A stretch of 64,000 nucleotides of DNA from Paenibacillus fonticola DSM 21315 (GCF_000381905.1 NZ_KB907268.1:14050-78049); one strand, 5' to 3'; counted from the stretch's first letter, positions 1 through 9,362 are shown. The notes: a model not told the origin generated them from the letters alone. Numbers and translations: made by a program.

Positions 1-13
1 TTTTTGCACGGAG

Positions 14-95
14 TTGGGGCTAATAAGGTCTGTGGGGTCCGTTAGGTCGCCGTAAACTAGGCAAACAGGCCAAATAGCGCCTTCTGTGTCCGTAA
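14..95 (+). repeat. Dispersed TCCGTTA-type repeat, copy A
   Basis: This is about 80 nt made of two imperfect-palindrome modules, one ending GGTCCGTTAG and one ending TGTGTCCGTAA. Its reverse complement aligns along most of its length with 27918-27998, and its forward strand resembles 28029-28101. It lies upstream of cobT and contains no plausible gene. It is a non-coding dispersed repeat of unknown function. Confidence 0.7.
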
Positions 96-176
96 ACAAG
101 TAAAGTCATGCTTGATTGCACGTGTCCTATGAGCCTGCCCAGTCAAGCAGATGCATCTTACGAATATGTCTATCGT

Positions 177-205
177 GTCACCCAGGAATAACGCCAGGGG
201 GTGAC
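177..205 (+). terminator. Hairpin with short T-run upstream of cobT
   Basis: GTCACCC (177-183) pairs with GGGTGAC (199-205), followed by TTTCT. It could end an upstream transcript or act as a leader attenuator for cobT. I looked for a cobalamin riboswitch (B12 box) in 96-268 and did not see one. Confidence 0.4.
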
Positions 206-268
206 TTTCTCGTCCGGTTATTAGCAAAAATTATGATATGTAGATTAATTAGAAAAGAGGGCTGCAGG

Positions 269-1348
269 ATGAGCTATTCCATTTCGGACGTCATTGGATT
301 AATTGCGCCGCTGCAAAAGAAAGCGGCAGAGTTAGCAGCAAAGCACCTGGACCGTTTGACTAAGCCGCCGGGCAGTCTTGGCAAGCTGGAGGAACTGGCG
401 GTACAGCTTGCTGGGATTACCGGCCAGGTTAAGCCAAGCTTCCCGCAGCGTGCGATTATTGTAATGGCTGCGGATCATGGGGTCTGCGAGGAAGGGATTA
501 GCGCTTTTCCGGCTGAGGTTACCCCGCAAATGGTGTTAAATTTTTTGGCTGGCGGAGCGGCGATTAATGTATTTGCCCGTCAGGCTTCGGCGGAAGTGTT
601 GTGTGTCGATATCGGCGTGAATGCCGAGCTGAGTCATCCGGATCTGTTGGAGCGGAAGGTGAGGATGGGAACGGCCAACATGGCCCTTGGCCCAGCGATG
701 AGCCGTGCGGAAGCGGAGGCGGCTGTTTTGGCCGGGGTTGCCATCGTGAAGGAGGCTGTGAATAAAGGCACAACACTGTTCGTTACTGGAGAGATGGGCA
801 TCGGCAACACAACGGCCAGCGCTGCGGTGATGAGCGTACTTTTGGGTATTGCACCAATCGAATGCGTCGGCCGCGGCACCGGAATTGACGAACGGAAGAT
901 GAAGCATAAGGCTTCCGTGGTAGAAAGGGCGATTGCGGTAAATCAACCGGCTGCCAATGATCCGCTCGATGTGCTCTCCAAGGTAGGGGGGCTGGAGATC
1001 GCCGGCTTAACCGGGGTTGTACTTGGCGCAGCGGCCCATCGATGCCCGGTCGTTATTGATGGATTCATATCGAGCGTTGCTGCTTTAGCCGCTCAAAGGC
1101 TATGTGCGGAGACAGCGGGTTATATGGTGGCTTCCCACCGCTCGCAGGAACCGGGGCATATTCAAGTGCTGCGCGAGCTTGGTCTTTCCCCGATGCTGGA
1201 GCTGGATATGCGGCTCGGTGAAGGCACGGGCGGCGCGCTTGCTTTGCACCTGATTGACGGAGCTTGCCGGATCATGAAGGAAATGGCTACTTTCGAAAGC
1301 GTGGGAATTTCAGCGGGTGAGCCAGCGGCCGTGGAGGATCCGAAATGA
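269..1348 (+). CDS. cobT: Nicotinate-nucleotide--dimethylbenzimidazole phosphoribosyltransferase
   Basis: This enzyme transfers phosphoribosyl from nicotinate mononucleotide to 5,6-dimethylbenzimidazole, giving alpha-ribazole phosphate, the lower-ligand precursor of cobalamin. It is cytosolic, 359 aa, normal for CobT. Family signatures include LTKPPGSLGKLE near the N-terminus, an AADHGV motif, GEMGIGNTT and the C-terminal RLGEGTGGALAL. An in-frame reading extends upstream to 116, but ATG 269 is preferred because AAAGAGG lies 8 nt upstream and the homologous part begins there. The gene overlaps cobU by ATGA, and the set cobT-cobU-cobS is the nucleotide-loop assembly module. No corrin-ring genes are visible, so salvage or a distant ring locus is implied. 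Confidence 0.95.
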   Translation: MSYSISDVIGLIAPLQKKAAELAAKHLDRLTKPPGSLGKLEELAVQLAGITGQVKPSFPQRAIIVMAADHGVCEEGISAFPAEVTPQMVLNFLAGGAAINVFARQASAEVLCVDIGVNAELSHPDLLERKVRMGTANMALGPAMSRAEAEAAVLAGVAIVKEAVNKGTTLFVTGEMGIGNTTASAAVMSVLLGIAPIECVGRGTGIDERKMKHKASVVERAIAVNQPAANDPLDVLSKVGGLEIAGLTGVVLGAAAHRCPVVIDGFISSVAALAAQRLCAETAGYMVASHRSQEPGHIQVLRELGLSPMLELDMRLGEGTGGALALHLIDGACRIMKEMATFESVGISAGEPAAVEDPK

Positions 1349-1935
1349 TCGTCATGGTGACCGGAGGCGCCCGCAGCGGGAAGAGCAGCTTTGCCGAGCA
1401 ATGGTGTATGAAGCATGCGCCTGAAGCATGCTATATCGCTACGGCCCAAGCCTTCGATGCGGAAATGGAGCAGAGGATCGCTCTGCATCGTCAGGACCGG
1501 GCAGTGGCAGGTTATGGTTGGGAAACGATCGAGGAGCCGCTTCAACTGGGCGATTTGCTCTTAGAGCTCGGAAGCAGCCAGCCTGAAGAAGCGCACGCTA
1601 ACGTTGGGGGAGCCGCATCCCCGGCTGTGCTAGTCGATTGCCTAACGCTTTGGCTCTCCAACATGCTGCTCGCTGTGGGAGAGAAGGATAATGCAGAGTC
1701 AAAAATAATGACGGAAATCGATCAGCTTCTTGAAGCGATCAAAAAGTACAAAGGGACGCTTGTTATCGTAACTAACGAGGTGGGGAGCGGAATTGTTCCT
1801 GCGTATGCGCTGGGCCGGCAGTACCGGGATTTGGCTGGGATTTTGAATCGGCGTGTAGCTGCTATTGCTGACCAGGTATTTCTTGTTACGGTGGGAATTC
1901 CGATTGAGCTGAAAAGCAGGGAGTACAAGTTATGA
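1345..1935 (+). CDS. cobU: Bifunctional adenosylcobinamide kinase / adenosylcobinamide-phosphate guanylyltransferase
   Basis: CobU phosphorylates adenosylcobinamide and then transfers GMP to it, producing the GDP-cobinamide used by CobS. The 196-aa protein starts with a P-loop, GGARSGKS (residues 7-14), typical of the family. It also carries VDCLTLWLSNML in the middle and VTNEVGSGIVP before the C-terminus, which holds the usual GRQYRDLAG stretch. Its start overlaps the cobT stop (ATGA, 1345-1348) and its stop overlaps the cobS start (ATGA, 1932-1935), so all three genes are translationally coupled. Confidence 0.95.
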   Translation: MIVMVTGGARSGKSSFAEQWCMKHAPEACYIATAQAFDAEMEQRIALHRQDRAVAGYGWETIEEPLQLGDLLLELGSSQPEEAHANVGGAASPAVLVDCLTLWLSNMLLAVGEKDNAESKIMTEIDQLLEAIKKYKGTLVIVTNEVGSGIVPAYALGRQYRDLAGILNRRVAAIADQVFLVTVGIPIELKSREYKL

Positions 1936-2939
1936 GCAGGAGCAACGCTAACGACAGAAACGATATAGACAACAACTGTACCAACAGCGCCGACAACAGC
2001 GCTGACAACAGCGCTGACAACAACGCTGACAACAACGTTAACGACTGTACCAGTAATAATAGTTACAACTGTCCCGGGGGCAGCAGCGCTACTACCAGTA
2101 CAACCGATACCAACAGCACCACTCCCAATCCCAATAGTACCGGCAAGGATTGGCCGCTGGCGGCAGCGTTTCAATTTTTGTCGCGGTTTCCGGTGCCGGT
2201 TGCGGTGAAGTTTACGCCGGAGGTGCTGCGGCGGAGTGCCAAATACTATCCGCTGGTCGGATTCGCTATAGGGGCTGCGCTCGGTCTGGCTGCTGTTGGC
2301 TTTGCTTGGGTACTGCCGCCGATGCCGGCTGCGGTGCTTGTCCTCGCTTTGTGGGTCTGGTTGACCGGAGGGCTGCATCTCGACGGCTGGATGGATTCGG
2401 CGGACGCGCTGCTCAGCTTCCGAAGCAGGGAGAGAATGCTGGAAATTATGAAGGACAGCCGTGTCGGCGCCATGGGAGTCATCGCTTGCGTACTGCTGCT
2501 CCTGTTGAAGATGTCTCTCCTCTATACGCTAATCGGCTTTAGTTATGCTAAGGCCGGCGCGGCGCTTCTAACGGCAGCGATATGGAGCCGCTGGTTCATG
2601 ACCTATGCTATGCAAGCATGGCCGACGGCGCGGCAGGGCGAAGGGCTTGCGGACAGATTTCGCGGGCTGAAGCTGGGTACTATCGCATTTTCCACGGTGG
2701 CTGCCCTGCTGCTATCGGCTGTAGGATTAACGGTAATATCCTGGCTGGAGCAGGGAATAGTTTCATTGCCGTTTTCGCTGCTGTATTTCATCACGCCCTG
2801 CATCGCTTGGCTCGTTGGCGCGTTGGCAGCAAGCAGGATTAGCAAGCGATTGGGCGGGTTAACGGGAGATGTGTACGGTGCTTTGAATGAAGGCTTAGAG
2901 GCGGCGGTACTGTTAACAGCGGTGATTTGTCTGGGGTAG
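1932..2939 (+). CDS. cobS: Adenosylcobinamide-GDP ribazoletransferase with Asn-rich N-terminal extension
   Basis: CobS joins adenosylcobinamide-GDP and alpha-ribazole (phosphate) at the membrane to give adenosylcobalamin (phosphate). Canonical sequence begins near residue 73 (DWPLAAAFQFLSRFPV) and includes GGLHLDGWMDSADALLS, the metal-binding family motif, and several membrane helices. Residues 1-72 are unusual: an Asn/Asp/Ser/Thr-rich, low-complexity segment partly built from five 12-nt DNA repeats. There is no ATG between 1932 and the conserved core, and the start overlaps the cobU stop, so the extension is probably translated. The length of 335 aa exceeds the usual roughly 250-260 aa by that extension. 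Confidence 0.92.
   Translation: MSRSNANDRNDIDNNCTNSADNSADNSADNNADNNVNDCTSNNSYNCPGGSSATTSTTDTNSTTPNPNSTGKDWPLAAAFQFLSRFPVPVAVKFTPEVLRRSAKYYPLVGFAIGAALGLAAVGFAWVLPPMPAAVLVLALWVWLTGGLHLDGWMDSADALLSFRSRERMLEIMKDSRVGAMGVIACVLLLLLKMSLLYTLIGFSYAKAGAALLTAAIWSRWFMTYAMQAWPTARQGEGLADRFRGLKLGTIAFSTVAALLLSAVGLTVISWLEQGIVSLPFSLLYFITPCIAWLVGALAASRISKRLGGLTGDVYGALNEGLEAAVLLTAVICLG
1983..2042 (+). repeat. Five 12-nt tandem repeats inside cobS
   Basis: The unit AACAGCGCTGAC is repeated with small changes from 1983 to 2042. It encodes NSAD/NNAD tetrapeptides in frame, so copy-number change would keep the cobS reading frame. Confidence 0.85.
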
Positions 2940-2947
2940 AAAATAGC

Positions 2948-2978
2948 AATGCCGTGGTACCTTGGGTATCACGGCATT
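2948..2978. terminator. Hairpin between cobS and the chemoreceptor gene
   Basis: A 14-bp stem (2948-2961 with 2965-2978, one G-T pair) has a 3-nt loop. It sits just after the cobS stop and downstream of the convergent MCP gene, so it may serve both. Three TTTACGGCTGC direct repeats follow at about 2987-3019. Confidence 0.7.
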
Positions 2979-3039
2979 ACTTATGGCTTTACGGCTGCTT
3001 TACGGCTGCTTTACGGCTGTAATAATTTCCATTGATTTA

Positions 3040-4728
3040 TCAGATGATAAATTTGCTGACGGATTCACGCAGGGACAGCGCGCCTTCATGGAGATTGCGC
3101 ACGGTGTTGGCATGATCCTTGATTTCCTCCGCCTGCCTTGTAGAGTTGCCGGCAATTTCCTCGATCATCTCCAGCGATTTTGCTGTGATGTCGGCAGCGT
3201 CTTCTACAGAGACGGTCACCTCTTCCGCGCTGGCCGAAACCTGCTGGGTCGATGAGGAGATCGATTGAATAGTCAAATTAATCGATTGAATCCATTCCGT
3301 CAGTTGTGAGAAGGCTTCTTCCGCACTTTTAACGCGGGCCGTCCCTGACTGGATTTCCTCGCTGACCCGCTGCATGGCGCGAACCGAGTTGCCGGACTCC
3401 TCCTGGATGGCGAGGAGATAATCGCCGATTTCATCCGTTGCGATGCGGGATTGCTCGGCAAGCTTGCGCACTTCTTCAGCTACGACCGCAAAACCCTTTC
3501 CGTGTTCGCCGGCACGGGCCGATTCGATGGCGGCATTAAGCGCCAGGATGTTAATCTGTTTACTGATTTCCTTGATCGTTCCAACGATTTGGGCGATCGC
3601 TTCGGAACGCTCGTTCATCAAAGAAATATGGTTCATTGATTCCGTGGCGGCCTCTTCCACAAGAAGCATGCCGTTGACAGCGTTGTACGCCAGTTCATTG
3701 CCTGTTATCGCCTTCTGCGAGGCTTCACCGATTTTTTCGGTAATTTCGGCGGAGGAAGACGCAATATATTGGATGCCTTTGGAGATTTCCTCCATGGCGC
3801 GTGCATTTTCGGCTGCAGTCGAGGCAAGTGTGGTACTGCCTGCTTCCACTTGCTGTGCCGCTTCAGCGGAGCTGTAAATTAATTGCTCGAAGGTTTGCGC
3901 TGAACCGAGCAAGTTATCCGAAGTGCTAACGACAGCTTGGGATGTAAGGTGTACGCTCGAGATCATTCCCTTTAGCTGCTCCGTCATCGTACGGAAGCTT
4001 GCCGCCAGTTGGGCCAGTTCGTCCTGGCCTTGAACCTGGATCGATTGGCGAAAATCGCCCCGGGCCATTGCCTCGGTCACCTGGCCCAGGCTTTTTAACG
4101 GCTGTGTAATGCGTTTACTGATCCAAAAAGCTGCGGCAGATCCAACAATGATAATGACGGCGGTAATGCCGAAGCAGATCCAGAATATTTCCGATTGCTT
4201 CTCTTTGACGAAGGTAGCATCCATTCCAACAGCCAGCATCAGCTCGCTGCCCGGAATTTGGATATAAGCTGTTTTGTGGTAGCCGAACTTGTCCGAATAC
4301 AGCTCGCTAATAGCCAGCTTGCCCGCCGGCGCTTGTCTCATCGCATCTTGAACGGGAATCTGTTCGGAAGTTTGCACGATAGAATCGGAACTCGCTGCAA
4401 TGACGGTAGCTTGCTCATCCTTCAGGTGAAAGAGATAAACCGTATCCAGTTGAAAATCCTCGGCACTTTTTGTTAAGTAAGCCTCCACGCCGAATCGGGA
4501 ACTTTCTCCTCCCTTGAGCAGTTGAAGGGCCATCGTAGTATCGAGTCTGCGGTAAATATCCTGTGTACTCGTATGTAGAACTTTGTCAAACTGGGGCAGA
4601 ACGTTATTTTTGATAATTCCCATAGATACGTTGTAAAAGCTTATGCTGAATAACAGTGAAGACAACACAATGACAACGGCAAAGGTGGTCATGAATTTGC
4701 GGCTGATTGAAAGCTTAATTCCGAACAT
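3040..4728 (-). CDS. Methyl-accepting chemotaxis protein
   Basis: This is a membrane chemoreceptor signalling to CheA/CheW. The 562-aa protein has an N-terminal membrane helix (about residues 11-31), an extracytoplasmic sensor region, a second helix (about 180-205), then a HAMP domain beginning [13 protein letters not shown] long coiled-coil signalling domain follows, with the highly conserved hairpin tip ([20 protein letters not shown]). The sensor part resembles a single-Cache type domain by length only; the ligand cannot be read. AGGAGG lies upstream of the ATG. It is a single gene convergent with cobS. Confidence 0.92.
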   Translation of the reverse strand: MFGIKLSISRKFMTTFAVVIVLSSLLFSISFYNVSMGIIKNNVLPQFDKVLHTSTQDIYRRLDTTMALQLLKGGESSRFGVEAYLTKSAEDFQLDTVYLFHLKDEQATVIAASSDSIVQTSEQIPVQDAMRQAPAGKLAISELYSDKFGYHKTAYIQIPGSELMLAVGMDATFVKEKQSEIFWICFGITAVIIIVGSAAAFWISKRITQPLKSLGQVTEAMARGDFRQSIQVQGQDELAQLAASFRTMTEQLKGMISSVHLTSQAVVSTSDNLLGSAQTFEQLIYSSAEAAQQVEAGSTTLASTAAENARAMEEISKGIQYIASSSAEITEKIGEASQKAITGNELAYNAVNGMLLVEEAATESMNHISLMNERSEAIAQIVGTIKEISKQINILALNAAIESARAGEHGKGFAVVAEEVRKLAEQSRIATDEIGDYLLAIQEESGNSVRAMQRVSEEIQSGTARVKSAEEAFSQLTEWIQSINLTIQSISSSTQQVSASAEEVTVSVEDAADITAKSLEMIEEIAGNSTRQAEEIKDHANTVRNLHEGALSLRESVSKFII

Positions 4729-4945
4729 ACATAAATATCCTCCTAATCTATTTAATCCATTCTGGTCGATCGCTGTTACTATTCGTCTCTTTCCATTAAC
4801 CTAAGCGAAAAATTAACCACTGGTTCATAAGTCTTATATTATAGAAAGTTTTCCCATTTGAAAATAGGAGTTTGATCATATTCTCCTTTTTTTCATAAAC
4901 TTTTCACTGTATTTTCAAATAAGGGGCAAAAAGGAAGGAAGTCTT

Positions 4946-5644
4946 ATGTTCAACTTCGGATGGGGCGTACTGTTTGTGCTCGTGAATTTTACGTTTTTCT
5001 TGATATGCTATCGCTGGTTTGGAAAAAAAGGGCTTTATGCATGGATTGGCGTAGCTACGGTCATTGCCAATATACAAGTGGTGAAGACGATTGAGATGTT
5101 CGGGATCGTAATGACTCTCGGTAATACGATGTATGTCAGCCTCTACCTGACCAGCGATTTGCTCAATGAAAAATACGGCCGCGGCGAAGCTAAAAAAGCG
5201 GTGTGGTTCGGTTTCTTTACTTTGATTATGACGACCATCCTGATGCAGATGGCATTGGTCTTCACCCCTCAACCCGGGGATTTTGCGCAAAAATCATTAA
5301 AGAGCATATTTGGCTGGATGCCTAGACTCGCGCTGGGAAGCCTGACAGCCTACTTCATCAGTCAATTTCTGGATGTGCGGCTATTTGCGTGGATCAGGAA
5401 GTTTTATCCGAGCCGAGGTCAGTTATGGATTCGCAACAATTTCAGTACGATGGTCAGCTCGTTCGTGGATACGCTGATCTTTTGTACGATCGCTTTTGCC
5501 GGGCAATACAGCTTGCGCATTTGGGCGGAGATTTTACTGACGACTTATGTCATTAAATTTGTTCTCACCGCTGCGGGCACCCCATTTCTATATATCGCCC
5601 GAAACTATCATCCAGACGAGGTTGAAGCGGCGCAAGCCAAGTAG
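4946..5644 (+). CDS. yhhQ: Queuosine precursor transporter (VUT/YhhQ family)
   Basis: Members of this family import queuosine precursors (preQ0/preQ1 in E. coli YhhQ). The 232-aa protein has about six hydrophobic segments and family landmarks such as the N-terminal GWGVLFVLVNF stretch, TLGNTMYVSLYLTSDLLNEKYG, and a central FVDTLIFCTIAFAG segment. AAGGAAGG lies 4-12 nt upstream of ATG 4946. No riboswitch was found upstream, unlike the que operon at 11-13 kb. The functional link to queuosine rests on family knowledge plus the que genes in the same window. Confidence 0.88.
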   Translation: MFNFGWGVLFVLVNFTFFLICYRWFGKKGLYAWIGVATVIANIQVVKTIEMFGIVMTLGNTMYVSLYLTSDLLNEKYGRGEAKKAVWFGFFTLIMTTILMQMALVFTPQPGDFAQKSLKSIFGWMPRLALGSLTAYFISQFLDVRLFAWIRKFYPSRGQLWIRNNFSTMVSSFVDTLIFCTIAFAGQYSLRIWAEILLTTYVIKFVLTAAGTPFLYIARNYHPDEVEAAQAK

Positions 5645-5654
5645 CCGTGGTTCG

Positions 5655-5684
5655 CCGACCGACCGCCGTCATGCAGCGAAGCAC
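5655..5684 (-). repeat. Dispersed 30-nt repeat, copy 1
   Basis: On the minus strand this stretch starts GTGCTTCGCTGCATGACGGC. The same sequence with about two differences and one indel occurs on the plus strand at 57299-57329. Both copies lie just after a gene, in non-coding sequence. Confidence 0.7.
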
Positions 5685-6042
5685 CGCCATGCTATTTTTC
5701 AGCTCCTCCATAAAAAGTATCGGATACGAAGCTAAACTGGAACGTTAACTACTGGAACGTTAACTAAATGGAACGTTGACTAAATGGAGATCATGTATTT
5801 ATTTATGCTCGAAACGAATATTTCAGGGATTAGATGGATTTGATGCATCAAAAATTAAGAATCCAGGCCAGGATGCCCCTCTTCCTTCTCACTAACGACA
5901 TGAAATCCATTTAAACCTGCGTTCCCTTCTTTACCGCAGAAAATAACTACTATAAAAGCATTAAATGAGGGGGCGAGTTCGGGCGAGTTCGGGATTGTGG
6001 CATTAAGGCCCACATTCTACTCAAAGTGGGGGGCGCACTAAA

Positions 6043-6080
6043 AAGTTGGACGGAAAACATGATGTTCTTCCGCCCAACTT
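6043..6080 (-). terminator. Terminator of the M24 peptidase gene
   Basis: A 13-nt arm at 6043-6055 pairs with 6068-6080 with one mismatch. On the minus strand it is followed by a short T-run, as expected downstream of the leftward peptidase gene ending at 6129. Confidence 0.85.
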
Positions 6081-6128
6081 ATTATTTTGGGGACTTATTT
6101 CAAGTTGGCTATGGCTTAATAAGGTGGT

Positions 6129-7214
6129 TTATAAATAAGTAAGCTCCTTTGGCAGCGCCGTTAACACATCGACGCCTGAAGCCGTTACTGCGACATCATC
6201 TTCGATCCGTACGCCGCCAAGTCCTGGAACGTAAATTCCCGGCTCGACGGTAAATACATTGCCCTCTTCCAGCAGCAGCTCGTTCTCGCCGTGGACGGAA
6301 GGGAACTCGTGAACGTCAATGCCGAGGCCGTGGCCGAGCCGGTGAATGAAGTAGGAGCCGTACCCGGCATCCGTAATGACGTCGCGGGCGGCTTTATCAA
6401 TCGAGGCATAGGAGACGCCGGGCTTAATGGCCTGGATCGCGGCTTCATTCGCGGCGTGCACCGTATTATAGATGCGCTGCAGTCCTTCGTCCAAATGGCC
6501 GACGGCATAGGTGCGCGTAATGTCCGAAGCATAACCGCCGGCATACAGGCCGATATCAAACATAAGCAGGTCGCCGCTCGTTATAGCCTCATTCCCCGGC
6601 ACCCCATGGGGAAGGGCGGTTTTCTTCCCGGACAGCACCATGGAATCGAAGGCTGGGCCTTCGGCGCCTACTTTGCGGATAAGGTATTCAATTTCGGCGA
6701 CGAGCTCGTATTCGGTGACGCCTGTATGTACATGGGGCAAAGTGTCCAGCAATACTTGCTCGATGAGATTAACTGCACGCCGGATTTTCGCGATTTCCTC
6801 TGGCGATTTGCGGTTGCGAAGCTGGCGCAGCCATGGCCCGGCATCCAGGTATCTGGCGAATGATAAGGATTCCTGGAGCTGTTCGAAGCGGGCTACGGAC
6901 ATATGATCCTTTTCAAAGCCGATCGTACCGACCGAGGATTTCAGGTTTCTTTTTAATATTTCATAAGGGTTATCCGTATCGCTGTGCGTAACGACTTCGG
7001 TAATGTCAGCCACCGCGCGGGCATTCTCTTCATCCAGCTCCGGAACGAGAAGGAAGGGCGGTTTGCCTATGGAAAATATGGCGCCCAGAAAACGTTCGTG
7101 GGGATTGCTATGGAAGCCAGTCAAATAATAGATGTGCTTTGGATCGGTAATGATTAAAGTTTGTATGCCTGCTTCCCGCATTTTTTGTTCCAGTATGGTC
7201 CATTTGGAGTTCAT
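6129..7214 (-). CDS. M24 family metallopeptidase (Xaa-Pro aminopeptidase-like)
   Basis: This is a cytosolic dipeptidase/aminopeptidase acting on peptides with proline at position 2, by family. The 361-aa protein has a creatinase-type N-terminal domain (about 1-130) and a pita-bread catalytic domain. The dinuclear metal ligands are visible: Asp in MFDIGLYAGGY, Asp in ASDITRTY, His in HRLGHGLGIDVHE, Glu in FTVEPGIYVPG and Glu in RIEDDV. Length matches PepQ/YqhT-like enzymes. It stands alone with its own terminator. The exact substrate cannot be told from sequence. Confidence 0.92.
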   Translation of the reverse strand: MNSKWTILEQKMREAGIQTLIITDPKHIYYLTGFHSNPHERFLGAIFSIGKPPFLLVPELDEENARAVADITEVVTHSDTDNPYEILKRNLKSSVGTIGFEKDHMSVARFEQLQESLSFARYLDAGPWLRQLRNRKSPEEIAKIRRAVNLIEQVLLDTLPHVHTGVTEYELVAEIEYLIRKVGAEGPAFDSMVLSGKKTALPHGVPGNEAITSGDLLMFDIGLYAGGYASDITRTYAVGHLDEGLQRIYNTVHAANEAAIQAIKPGVSYASIDKAARDVITDAGYGSYFIHRLGHGLGIDVHEFPSVHGENELLLEEGNVFTVEPGIYVPGLGGVRIEDDVAVTASGVDVLTALPKELTYL

Positions 7215-7507
7215 ATGGTGAGCCTCCCTCTCTTTGAAACTTATTTCTTTATTATAGGGTAAAAGATGCGCTGCATATAGTTCGGCGGTGCTATCGTCGA
7301 GATAAGTTTTTCATGAAAAAAGACGTCCCCTTCCAGGACATCCTCATGTGAGGTTTACCTATTCAAGCTTGAAATGGGTAAGGCTATGATCACATTATTA
7401 TTGTATCATATTATTACAATATTTGTAAGATGGCACTCGTACTTTGTCGTATTACAAATTTTTGTCGAGCCATACGGGGAGAGGAGCAAAAGAAAGAAGG
7501 ATAATGG

Positions 7508-7551
7508 GGAAAGGAAAAAGGAAAAGGAAAAGGAAAAGGAAAAGGAAAAGA
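7508..7551 (+). repeat. GGAAAA hexanucleotide repeat
   Basis: Consecutive near-perfect copies of a purine-only hexamer (AAAAGG) run from about 7508 to 7551. This is a strand-asymmetric polypurine tract. Confidence 0.85.
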
Positions 7552-7562
7552 GAATGAGGATC

Positions 7563-7646
7563 AATAACGAATAACGAATAACGAATAACGAGTAATGAGT
7601 AATGAGTAATGAATAATGAATAATGAATAATGAATAATGAGTGATG
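7563..7646 (+). repeat. Twelve-copy heptanucleotide tandem array
   Basis: By reading: four AATAACG units, three AGTAATG, four AATAATG and one AGTGATG, without interruption. It lies about 120 nt upstream of the MFS exporter start. Confidence 0.9.
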
Positions 7647-7769
7647 GTGATGAGCGGTGGATAACAGAGAATAAAGGTGGCTGCTTTACTTTCCGCCTGT
7701 TTTCAATAAAATAAACAAAAGAAGTGATTATTTTTAATCTGAATAAGTTTAAAGGAGCATACCTATTTG

Positions 7770-9299
7770 ATGACCAAACAGAAGGACAACACTTCCCTCA
7801 TTTTGATCGGATTGATGCTGGCCATCCTGATGTCGGCGATGGATAACACGATCGTCACAACAGCTATGGGAACCATTGTGTCGCAGCTTGGCGGCATGAA
7901 GCAGTTCGTTTGGGTCACTTCGGCTTACATGGTTGCCGTAATGGCTGGGACTCCTGTTTTCGGCAAACTGTCCGATATGTATGGGCGCAAGCGATTTTTC
8001 ATCTTCGGGATTATTACGTTTTTAGTCGGGTCGGTGCTATGCGGCATCGCTGGGAGCATTGCGCAGTTGAGTATCTTTCGGGCTATTCAGGGGATTGGCG
8101 GCGGGGCGCTGATGCCGATTGCTTTTACGATTATTTATGATATTTTTCCACTGGAGAAGCGTGGCAAGATGACCGGACTTCTTGGAGCGGTATTTGGAAC
8201 TTCCAGCATCTTCGGCCCTTTGCTTGGCGCCTATATCACGGATAAGCTTGGTTGGCACTGGGTGTTCTTTATCAACGTGCCGCTCGGCCTGGTTTGCCTT
8301 GCCCTGATTATCTTATTCTATCGTGAATCGCTGTCGCATTCCAAGCAGCGTATCGATTGGGGCGGTGCATTTACGCTTGTCGGTGCTGTCGTATGCCTGA
8401 TGTTCGCGCTGGAATTGGGGGGTGAAACTTATCCTTGGGATTCCACGGCCATTCTAAGTTTATTCGCCGGATTTGCTGTCTTATTTATTGCTTTTCTGTT
8501 CATCGAAACGCGGGCGGAGGAGCCGATTATTTCATTCAGCATGTTCAAAAACAGACTTTACGCGACGAGCAGTGGCCTGGCACTGCTCTATGGCAGCGTG
8601 TTCATCGTAGCCACTGTATTCATCCCCATCTACGTTCAAGGTGTATATGGCGGTTCGGCGACGAATTCGGGTCTCAATCTGATGCCGATGATGATCGGCT
8701 CGGTCATAGGCAGCATGCTGGGCGGGATGTTATCCACACGTCTATCCTACCGTACGATTATGATCATCTCCGTCATTTGCTTCGTGAGCGGAATATTCGC
8801 CTTGAGCACGATATCCATCGATACTCCCCGTATTTTGCTTACGTTGTACAGCATCCTGACCGGATTCGGGGTCGGTTATTCTTTTTCCGTGCTGAGCATG
8901 GCGGCCGTGCATCATTTTGATATGCGCCAGCGCGGCGCGGCTACGTCCACTAACTCGTTTCTGCGCTCGCTCGGAATGACTTTGGGGATCACAATTTTCG
9001 GAATTGTACAAAGAAATCTAGTCACGGGTGAAATGAAGCGGGCTTTCGGGGGCATGGGAATAGGCGAGTCCGGACAATCGCTCGGTGATTTCAAGGAAGT
9101 GCTGTCCCCGGAGAAGCGGGGAGAAATTCCACCGCCTGTGCTGGAAAAAATAACGGGAGCGCTCTCTTCCTCTATTGCCCATACGTTTATGTGGGCTCTG
9201 ATTCCTGCCGGATTAGCGGTGCTCGTCGTGTTATGCATGCCGAATGACCGTATCTCTCCGAAGGGCCAGCGCAAGAAGCAGCCGCAGCAATCCTCATAA
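7770..9299 (+). CDS. MFS drug exporter, DHA2 (EmrB/QacA) family
   Basis: This is a proton-driven multidrug exporter in the cytoplasmic membrane, with 14 predicted helices by family. The 509-aa protein shows the DHA2 landmarks: DNTIVTTAMGTI in helix 1 (the conserved D-x-T-I-V-x-x-A motif), GKLSDMYGRKRFF in the first cytosolic loop, and IQGIGGGALMPI in helix 4. ATG 7770 is directly preceded by a possible TTG (7767); AAAGGAG at 7751-7757 supports either. No regulator gene is adjacent. The substrate is unknown. Confidence 0.92.
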   Translation: MTKQKDNTSLILIGLMLAILMSAMDNTIVTTAMGTIVSQLGGMKQFVWVTSAYMVAVMAGTPVFGKLSDMYGRKRFFIFGIITFLVGSVLCGIAGSIAQLSIFRAIQGIGGGALMPIAFTIIYDIFPLEKRGKMTGLLGAVFGTSSIFGPLLGAYITDKLGWHWVFFINVPLGLVCLALIILFYRESLSHSKQRIDWGGAFTLVGAVVCLMFALELGGETYPWDSTAILSLFAGFAVLFIAFLFIETRAEEPIISFSMFKNRLYATSSGLALLYGSVFIVATVFIPIYVQGVYGGSATNSGLNLMPMMIGSVIGSMLGGMLSTRLSYRTIMIISVICFVSGIFALSTISIDTPRILLTLYSILTGFGVGYSFSVLSMAAVHHFDMRQRGAATSTNSFLRSLGMTLGITIFGIVQRNLVTGEMKRAFGGMGIGESGQSLGDFKEVLSPEKRGEIPPPVLEKITGALSSSIAHTFMWALIPAGLAVLVVLCMPNDRISPKGQRKKQPQQSS

Positions 9300-9362
9300 G
9301 CACGTTTATTTTGTATATTTTTGAGGTATAAAAAGATTACAACTCATGCGAGGTGATAACCT

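Larger units (their letters stand above)
5645..6128. other. Intergenic region with short direct repeats
   Basis: I see no gene here. The region holds a dispersed-repeat copy (5655-5684), about three degenerate 15-16-nt units of the form ACTGGAACGTTAACT (about 5736-5790), a doubled GGGCGAGTTC near 5972-5991, and the terminator of the next leftward gene (6043-6080). Confidence 0.6.
7215..7769. other. Intergenic region with simple-sequence repeats
   Basis: No convincing gene is present; an open frame at 7374-7574 is mostly repeat-encoded KEKEKE. The region contains a GAAAAG-type repeat, a 12-copy heptanucleotide array and the leader of the MFS gene. Confidence 0.6.

Noticed and set aside
96-268. 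Cobalamin riboswitch upstream of cobT
   Set aside because: I looked for the B12 box and the usual flanking stems and did not find them. Only one hairpin (177-205) is clear, and the repeat copy A covers part of the region.
1722-2378. Long minus-strand open frame with Val-rich repeats opposite cobU/cobS
   Set aside because: It mirrors the Asn-rich repeat region of cobS in another frame, has no ribosome site, and the plus-strand genes are clearly real.
7374-7574. Open frame ending in KEKEKEKEK
   Set aside because: The tail is translation of a GAAAAG repeat and the rest has no recognisable features; there is no good ribosome binding site.
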